Shown: positions 58,394-64,000 of the stretch, one piece after another | Layout of the letters: the number at the start of each line of letters is the position of its first letter | How positions within the stretch are numbered: position 1 is the first letter of the stretch | Assembly (NCBI RefSeq): GCF_037327425.1 | Contig: NZ_CP147846.1 | Coordinates: 5,394,001 to 5,458,000, forward strand | Reading direction: 5' to 3' | Source: Rhodococcus sovatensis | GTDB taxonomy: Bacteria; Actinomycetota; Actinomycetes; Mycobacteriales; Mycobacteriaceae | Length of the DNA stretch: 64,000 nt | The notes under the pieces: generated by a model | Database searches by the model: none | What the model saw: the letters and a program-made list of their open reading frames with translations, nothing else | What the model was told of the DNA's origin: nothing | Program-made: the position numbers and the translations under genes

Positions 58394-59722
58394 ATGGCTA
58401 TGACGAACGTGACAGTGTTTGGAACCGGGTACCTTGGTGCGACTCACGCTGCCTGTATGGCCGAGTTGGGCCACAAGGTGCTTGGCGTGGACGTCGACCC
58501 GGCCAAACTCGCGAAGCTCGAAGCGGGCGAGGTCCCGTTCTACGAGCCTGGGCTCGAAGAGGTTCTTCAGCGGAACATCGCAGCAGGACGTCTCCGGTTC
58601 ACTTCTTCCTACGAAGAGGCCGCGGAGTTCGCTGACGTCCACTTCCTAGGCGTAGGAACGCCACAGAAAAAGGGCGAATTCGCGGCCGACATGATCTATG
58701 TCGACTCCGTCATCGAGACCCTCGCCCCGTTGCTCACCAAGCCGGCCGTCGTCTTCGGCAAGTCAACCGTCCCCGTCGGTACCGCTGCCCGGTTGGGACA
58801 GCTTGCTCGCGAGCTCGCGCCTGCGGGTGATGATGTCGAGATCGCCTGGAACCCGGAATTCCTGCGCGAGGGCTTTGCCGTCCAGGACACCCTGCATCCC
58901 GACAGACTGGTTCTGGGGGTAGATCGTGACAGGCCAGGTCGTGCGGAAGCGCTCGCCCGTGAGGTTTACGCGCAGCTCCTCGACGAGAACATCCCATTCC
59001 TGGTGACCGATCTGGCGACAGCCGAGCTGGTCAAGGCCTCCGCCAACGCATTCCTGGCAACCAAGATATCGTTCATCAACGCCATCGCCGAGGTCTGTGA
59101 GGCGTCCGGCGCGGATGTGAAGATCCTGGCCGACGCGATCGGTCATGACGACCGTATCGGGCGCAAGTTCTTGAACGCAGGTATCGGGTTCGGTGGTGGC
59201 TGCCTCCCCAAGGACATCCGTGCGTTCATGGCCCGTGCGGGCGAGCTGGGCGCGGACCAGGCGTTGACGTTCCTTCGCGAGGTCGACAGCATTAACATGC
59301 GCCGACGAACCCGGATGGTGGAGTTGGCCAGGGAAGCATGCGGCTCGCTGCTCGGTGCTCGCGTCGGCGTCCTGGGTGCCGCGTTCAAGCCAGACTCCGA
59401 CGATGTCCGTGACTCGCCTGCTCTCAATGTCGCTGGTCAGATCCAGCTTCAGGGCGCTGCCGTGAATGTCTATGACCCGAAGGCCATGGACAACTCGCGG
59501 GCCCTCTTTCCGACGCTCGGCTACAGCACGTCGGCGCTCGACGCGTGTCAGGGCGCGGACGTCGTCTTGGTGCTCACCGAGTGGAAAGAGTTCAAGGCGC
59601 TGAAGCCTGCGGACCTCGATGGAGTGGTTCGGGCCAAAACCCTGATCGACGGCCGCAACTGCCTCGACCCGGAGGAATGGCGGGCGGCTGGTTGGACCTA
59701 TCGCGGGTTGGGCCGTCCGTAA
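58394..59722 (+). CDS. UDP-glucose 6-dehydrogenase
   Basis: 442 residues. It oxidises UDP-glucose to UDP-glucuronate, a precursor of acidic exopolysaccharide. Marks: NAD site VTVFGTGYLG at 6-15, VGTPQKKGEF, KSTVPVGTA, catalytic Cys in GIGFGGGCLPKDIRAF, and the C-terminal UDP-binding part with GAAFKPDSDDVRDSPAL. First gene of the exopolysaccharide group, followed by a 549-bp gap. Confidence 0.96.
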   Translation: MAMTNVTVFGTGYLGATHAACMAELGHKVLGVDVDPAKLAKLEAGEVPFYEPGLEEVLQRNIAAGRLRFTSSYEEAAEFADVHFLGVGTPQKKGEFAADMIYVDSVIETLAPLLTKPAVVFGKSTVPVGTAARLGQLARELAPAGDDVEIAWNPEFLREGFAVQDTLHPDRLVLGVDRDRPGRAEALAREVYAQLLDENIPFLVTDLATAELVKASANAFLATKISFINAIAEVCEASGADVKILADAIGHDDRIGRKFLNAGIGFGGGCLPKDIRAFMARAGELGADQALTFLREVDSINMRRRTRMVELAREACGSLLGARVGVLGAAFKPDSDDVRDSPALNVAGQIQLQGAAVNVYDPKAMDNSRALFPTLGYSTSALDACQGADVVLVLTEWKEFKALKPADLDGVVRAKTLIDGRNCLDPEEWRAAGWTYRGLGRP

Positions 59723-60271
59723 CCAGTCTCAGTGACTGATTCGGCAGGACACAGGCAATTGTGCGCGCAGGCAGCCGCACCGATTATTGCGGTCATTCAA
59801 CTGAACTACAGATTTCTTTCCTCGAGTTTGTGAAGCCGTATCAAACCGGGGAAAATCACCGATTGATCCCGTCAGAGCGTCCGTGGGATTGACCTTCGTG
59901 AAATTATGTTTACACTTCATAAAACCAATCACGAATGAATGTTTCGCTTGTGTTACTGCTCCGGGCGGGTAGCAACTGACTGTGATGTGAACGCAGAGAT
60001 CAGCTGCAACGCAGTTAGATTCGACAAAGAAGTAGGGGTCACCCCATCGATCGGCAACAAAGGTCGAATGATTGTCGATTCACTCCGTCGCGGGAACTCT
60101 CATGCGCAACCCCACGGGTCGATCGTGAGTGTGGTAAACAAACTGGGTCGGTGTAATCATTTTGTGATGTGACCCACTCGGCGAGTCGCTTTCCAGATGG
60201 CATGCGAAAATTTGAATGCTTGAGCCGCGACGAAGTTGCAACCGGGTCCCTCATGTCAGTGACGACGTGTC
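59723..60271. other. Long leader region upstream of the exopolysaccharide genes
   Basis: 549 bp, no gene seen, lower in GC than its neighbours. It holds a promoter-like TTGACC-N16-TACACT, a 7-bp inverted repeat TTCGTGA/TCACGAA over it (59895-59901 and 59929-59935), and then some 350 bases of possible untranslated RNA before the sugar transferase. I recognise no known riboswitch. Confidence 0.5.
59889..59916 (+). promoter_or_regulatory. Candidate sigma-70-type promoter of the exopolysaccharide genes
   Basis: TTGACC (59889-59894), 16 bases, TACACT (59911-59916). The 7-bp inverted repeat around the -10 region could be an operator. Confidence 0.5.
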
Positions 60272-61855
60272 GTGACCACAGTTCATGGACCAGAGGCAGT
60301 CGACACAAGCTCAAAGGCAGAAGTGAGGAGGGGGCTGGTGGCAACCATCGGAACGGTGCAGCAGACTCCACGCGGGGGTCGTACTGACAAGGCCCAGAAG
60401 CCCGCGGAGAGAGACAACCAACTTACTTCGCGACGGGTGTGGGAGCGTCAATACGTCGACAGGCTCAGGGTCACTGATGTAGTTGTCGTGATTGGCGCGG
60501 TTGCGGCTGCTCAGTTCATCCGCTTCGGTGAGCTTCAGGTCGACGGCGCCAAAGCGTTTGCTGGCTACTCCGGCGTCTCGCTGGCATTGGCTCTCCTCTG
60601 GATCGCGTTTCTCTCAATCTTTCGGACGCGTTCGCCACGTGTCATCGGAAACGGCGCTGAGGAGTACCGCCGCATCGTCTCTGCGACCTTCCGTCTGTTC
60701 GGCGTTATCGCAATCCTCTCGCTGCTTTTCAAGGTCGACATCGCGAGGCTGTATCTCGCAATCGCCCTTCCAGTCGGTCTGGTGGGACTGTTGACCAGTC
60801 GCTGGCTCTGGCGTAAGGGCGTCTCCAAGCAGCGCAGTAATGGCAAGTATCAAACCGCGGTCTTGATCGTGGGAAGCCGCAAGGCGGCGGTGTCGATGGC
60901 CAAACAGTTTGAGCGCTCACCAGCTGCTGGGTACAGCGTGGTCGGCATGTGCTTGCCTGGATACGAACCGGACCGGGACGCAGTCTTCCTCGATGGGTCT
61001 GAGATTCCAGTACTGGGTGACGAGTACAGCGTCGTCGAGGCCATCGAGATCTCCGGAGCGGACACGGTCGCCGTGACGGCCACAGAACATCTCGGTACCA
61101 AGGGCATTCGCAAAATGATCTGGGACCTGGAGAAGAAGAGCGTTGATCTCGTGGTCGCCCCCGGTGTCGTCGATGTGGCAGGCCCGCGATTGGTTATGCG
61201 ACCGGTAGCCGGATTTCCCTTGATCCATGTCGAGAAGCCGCAATACAACGGAGCGAAGCGCTTCAGCAAGACTGCCTTTGACATCGTATTCGCGTTGGCC
61301 GTCTTGCTAGTGATTTCACCGATCCTGCTGGTTACCGCACTCGCCGTTAAGCTGACGAGCCGTGGCCCAGTCTTCTACCTATCGGAACGTATGGGCATTG
61401 ATGGTAAGCCCTTCGCGATGATTAAGTTTCGCAGCATGGTTCAGAACGCCGACAGGCAGGTAACGTCCTTGCTCGCCCAGAACGAGAGCGAAGGCGGAGT
61501 TCTGTTCAAGATGCGTGATGACCCGAGGGTCACGAAGGTCGGAAAGTTCATGCGGCGTTTTAGTGTCGATGAGTTGCCACAATTCTTCAACGTTTTGAGG
61601 CGCGAGATGAGTGTGGTGGGCCCGCGGCCGCCGCTTCGTCGTGAAGTAGAAACATACGACGGCGAAGTGCGTCGTCGACTGCTCGTAAAGCCAGGAATCA
61701 CCGGCTTGTGGCAGGTTAGCGGTAGATCCGACCTATCTTGGGAGGAAACAGTGCGGCTCGATCTCTCTTATGTTGAGAATTGGTCAATGGTGGGCGACCT
61801 CCTGATAATTATGAAAACGGTGAAGGCAGTCGCAGGAAGCGACGGCGCTTACTGA
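60272..61855 (+). CDS. Polyprenyl glycosylphosphotransferase (priming sugar transferase)
   Basis: 527 residues from a GTG. It places the first sugar-phosphate on undecaprenyl phosphate. Four N-terminal membrane helices (TDVVVVIGAVAAAQFI, LALALLWIAFLSI, LFGVIAILSLLF, LYLAIALPVGLVGLL), a Rossmann-like middle (LIVGSRKAAVSMAKQF), a fifth helix (FDIVFALAVLLVISPILLV) and the catalytic domain: KFRSMVQNAD, KVGKFMRRFSVDELPQFFNV, MSVVGPRPPLRREV, and KPGITGLWQVSGRS. Length and order are those of WbaP/CpsE-type enzymes. Confidence 0.96.
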   Translation: MTTVHGPEAVDTSSKAEVRRGLVATIGTVQQTPRGGRTDKAQKPAERDNQLTSRRVWERQYVDRLRVTDVVVVIGAVAAAQFIRFGELQVDGAKAFAGYSGVSLALALLWIAFLSIFRTRSPRVIGNGAEEYRRIVSATFRLFGVIAILSLLFKVDIARLYLAIALPVGLVGLLTSRWLWRKGVSKQRSNGKYQTAVLIVGSRKAAVSMAKQFERSPAAGYSVVGMCLPGYEPDRDAVFLDGSEIPVLGDEYSVVEAIEISGADTVAVTATEHLGTKGIRKMIWDLEKKSVDLVVAPGVVDVAGPRLVMRPVAGFPLIHVEKPQYNGAKRFSKTAFDIVFALAVLLVISPILLVTALAVKLTSRGPVFYLSERMGIDGKPFAMIKFRSMVQNADRQVTSLLAQNESEGGVLFKMRDDPRVTKVGKFMRRFSVDELPQFFNVLRREMSVVGPRPPLRREVETYDGEVRRRLLVKPGITGLWQVSGRSDLSWEETVRLDLSYVENWSMVGDLLIIMKTVKAVAGSDGAY

Positions 61856-61930
61856 ACAGTGCTACGTATCCATCGGCTCGCCCAGTTTCAGCTGGCCAAA
61901 CCCAGGCTTCAACAGCATGAAGGTACAAGA

Positions 61931-63052
61931 ATGACCTCGAAAAGCGTTGCCATAATCGGGACTCGTGGCTATCCAAGTTACTATGGCGGGTTCGAGACGC
62001 TCGTCCGGCGTCTTGCACCTCACCTAGCTCAACAGGGATGGGAGGTGTCGGTGTACGGCAGAAAGGGCGCAACCAGAACTGACGACCCGTCCCTTGACAC
62101 ACGTGTACGATCAATAATCACCCCGGGTGTTGAGTCAAAATCGCTATCTACTCTGTCCAGTGGACTTACCGCGAGTGCGCACGCTGCATGGATTCGTCCC
62201 GACGTTGCACTAATATTGAATGTGGCAAATGGCTACTTCCTCCCGGCCCTCAAAGCCCGGAGTATCCGCACCATTGTCAATGTCGACGGTATGGAGTGGG
62301 AGCGCGAGAAGTGGGGCCCGTCTGCAAAAAAAGTATTTTACAATGGTGCGAGGCTTACAGGACGGTTCGCGGACGAAATAATCTGTGACTCACTCGAAAT
62401 AAAGCGTCGATGGCATAAAGAGTTTGATCGCGAAGGCCTGTTTATTCCATATGGCGGTGACGTGCCGGCCGAGCGAAACGATATTGGCGGTTACAAACCA
62501 GGAAGCTACGCGCTCATGGTTGCACGGTTTGTACCTGAAAACACTGTTGCAGAGTTCATCTCAGCGGCTGAAGTTATCAGCCTCACGCACGATGTCGTGA
62601 TTGTCGGAAGTTCTGGCTATGGCGGCGTATTAGAGGATCGAGTCCGCCAGCTCGCTGAAGCGTCTCCACGGGTGCATTGGCTCGGCCATTTGAGCGATGA
62701 CCGTAAACTCTTCTCTCTTTGGAGCAACGCCGGTGCATATTTCCATGGCCATAGCGTGGGTGGCACCAACCCGGCCCTTGTTCAGGCGATGACGTGTGGT
62801 GCGCCGATCGTCGCAAGAGATACCGTGTATAACAGAGAAGTTATGGGGACAACGGGAATCTTCTGCCCGCCAAACCCCGCCGAAATTGCCAAGTCGATAC
62901 TCGCGCTGCTTGCAGACAGCGAGAAACAGAAAGTCCTAGGGGCATCGGCGATCGAAAGGGCGAAGACATCTTATTCATGGGGGGACATATGTCGGAAATA
63001 TGAAGCCGCGTTGGCCTCTGCGGCAATGAGTAGTGGCGGTCAATACGCATGA
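61931..63052 (+). CDS. Glycosyltransferase, GT4-like (DUF1972)
   Basis: 373 residues from the ATG at 61931. The DUF1972 opening is VAIIGTRGYPSYYGGFETLV. The C-terminal GT-B donor site includes LMVARFVPENTVAEFI and VGGTNPALVQAMTCGAPIVA. It is like rhamnosyltransferases of polysaccharide clusters; the sugar is unknown. GC falls here. Overlaps the next gene by ATGA. Confidence 0.93.
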   Translation: MTSKSVAIIGTRGYPSYYGGFETLVRRLAPHLAQQGWEVSVYGRKGATRTDDPSLDTRVRSIITPGVESKSLSTLSSGLTASAHAAWIRPDVALILNVANGYFLPALKARSIRTIVNVDGMEWEREKWGPSAKKVFYNGARLTGRFADEIICDSLEIKRRWHKEFDREGLFIPYGGDVPAERNDIGGYKPGSYALMVARFVPENTVAEFISAAEVISLTHDVVIVGSSGYGGVLEDRVRQLAEASPRVHWLGHLSDDRKLFSLWSNAGAYFHGHSVGGTNPALVQAMTCGAPIVARDTVYNREVMGTTGIFCPPNPAEIAKSILALLADSEKQKVLGASAIERAKTSYSWGDICRKYEAALASAAMSSGGQYA

Positions 63053-63744
63053 CGATCTCAGAACGCCTTACTAGTCGAATAATCACCAAGGTTAAAGGCG
63101 AAGAGTACACGGTCGACCCTAGGATAGGATCCGACTATCTCCTTCGAGAACTCGTCCGCCGAGTGATTATGGGTGTTCGAGGAGTAATTCGATTCAGGCG
63201 GGCCACGGCAGCGCCTTTCGTCGGACGAAACGTTAAGTTGCGGGCAAAAAGCAAGATCTTCGTACATCAGGGCGTCTCGTTCGCTGACGGGGCATACATC
63301 GACGCAATGTCCACTGATGGAGTTCGGCTGGGAAGAAATTCCACCGTCGGCAAGTACACTCGAATCGAATGCGTGGGCAGCCTAAAATACCTAGGACGCG
63401 GACTGATTGCTGGAAACAACGTGGGATTGGGTACCGATTCCTTTTACGGGTGTGCTGGTGGGATTGAAATCGGCGATGACACCATTATCGGAAACTTTTG
63501 TTCATTCCACTCCGAGAACCATATCGCAAGTTCTCTCGATGTACCCATTCGAGAACAGGGAGTTAGTCATAGCGGCATCGTAATTGGAAGAGGGTGCTGG
63601 ATTGGTGCACGTGTCACGATCCTCGATGGAGCGACAATTGGAGATGGCTGTATCATTGCAGCCGGGGCTGTCGTGACGGCTGGTAGATACGCGGACAACT
63701 CTATCTATGGTGGGGTTCCTGCGAAACTCTTGAAAGCGCGTTGA
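63049..63744 (+). CDS. Hexapeptide-repeat acyltransferase (WbbJ/LbH type)
   Basis: 231 residues. A left-handed beta-helix with repeats such as IGDDTIIGNF, IGRGCWIGARVTILDG and IGDGCIIAAGAVVT, ending GVPAKLLKAR, and a catalytic-type His in FHSENH. Probably O-acetylates a sugar of the polymer. Translationally coupled to the glycosyltransferase. Confidence 0.93.
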   Translation: MTISERLTSRIITKVKGEEYTVDPRIGSDYLLRELVRRVIMGVRGVIRFRRATAAPFVGRNVKLRAKSKIFVHQGVSFADGAYIDAMSTDGVRLGRNSTVGKYTRIECVGSLKYLGRGLIAGNNVGLGTDSFYGCAGGIEIGDDTIIGNFCSFHSENHIASSLDVPIREQGVSHSGIVIGRGCWIGARVTILDGATIGDGCIIAAGAVVTAGRYADNSIYGGVPAKLLKAR

Positions 63745-63745
63745 G

Positions 63746-64000
63746 ATGAAGGCATCCATGTCTGTATTAATTTCGCACCCTTCTCCTGACCTATATGGAT
63801 CCGATCTCCAGCTATTAGAGACCGTCGAAGCCCTAGTAGCTGACGGTCATACGGTGCGTGTTGTGCTCCCCGCAACGGGTCCACTGGAGAGTCGAATAGT
63901 AGCTCGCGGCGCATCAGTACAGATTTTTGATTTTCCAGTAAGCAGAAAATCGCTTCTGAGTATCACGGGAATCCCCGTATATATACTCAAGAGTGTTGTA
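63746..64000 (+). CDS. Glycosyltransferase family 4-like (N-terminus only, cut by window edge)
   Basis: 85 residues from the ATG at 63746, 1 bp after the acyltransferase stop; a second ATG is 4 codons on. The start SVLISHPSPDLYGSDLQLLE, then LVADGHTVRVVLP and GPLESRIVARGASVQIFDF is the N-terminal Rossmann part of a GT4-type enzyme. Codons are AT-richer than the rest of the window, as in the two genes before it. Confidence 0.85.
   Translation, partial: MKASMSVLISHPSPDLYGSDLQLLETVEALVADGHTVRVVLPATGPLESRIVARGASVQIFDFPVSRKSLLSITGIPVYILKSVV

Noticed and set aside
1..64000. CRISPR arrays, rRNA and tRNA genes
   Set aside because: No regularly spaced repeats and no recognisable rRNA or tRNA sequence were seen on reading; a dedicated scan was not possible.

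Overview
The window looks like a chromosomal segment of a mycolic-acid actinobacterium, most probably Rhodococcus or a close relative. This rests on the high GC, GTG and TTG starts, many TetR, HxlR and GNAT genes, an AcpM-like acyl carrier protein, DUF222/HNH repeat genes, a DtxR/IdeR-type iron box and a CIRCE element. All calls are by eye; no search was run. The 5' end cuts an endonuclease/exonuclease/phosphatase gene and the 3' end cuts a glycosyltransferase.

1-11.7 kb is ordinary core and accessory chromosome: a membrane EEP protein, an isochorismatase/GNAT pair, a HxlR/NmrA divergent pair, leuA facing away from a GntR regulator, a MarR regulator, and two divergent citrate synthases. One of the synthases carries an N-terminal DNA-binding domain and flanks a 22-bp palindrome. 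11.7-15 kb holds a CIRCE (HrcA) operator in front of a small acidic protein, an IS5-family element with CTAG duplication and a +1 frameshift, and the first DUF222/HNH gene.

15-34.4 kb is mainly regulator plus enzyme pairs (LysR/SDR, CGNR/epoxide hydrolase, TetR/Baeyer-Villiger-type monooxygenase, TetR/CocE-type hydrolase, AurF-like diiron oxygenase), several with clear palindromic operators. It also holds a large membrane-anchored P-loop NTPase with C-terminal helical repeats, and an iron-linked pair (siderophore-binding lipoprotein and sucrase/ferredoxin-like protein).

34.4-46.4 kb is an accessory, decaying zone. It has a MazEF-type toxin-antitoxin pair, a glnQ-like remnant, the second DUF222/HNH gene, an Ltp-type surface protein, a TetR/AcpM-like operon with a 14+14 bp palindrome, a truncated IS110 element and two IS3-family elements. 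The IS110 left-end noncoding region recurs near 53.6 kb. The two copies share an RNA stem with compensatory changes, so they look like a bridge RNA and an orphan relative.

46.5-58.2 kb carries a haloalkane dehalogenase-like gene, other alpha/beta hydrolases, TetR, TrmB and AraC regulators, an ArsR/cation-efflux pair with Cys-rich tails, and a DUF2235 hydrolase. 58.4-64 kb is an exopolysaccharide locus (UDP-glucose dehydrogenase, priming sugar transferase, glycosyltransferases, hexapeptide acyltransferase) with a long untranslated leader and falling GC toward the end.
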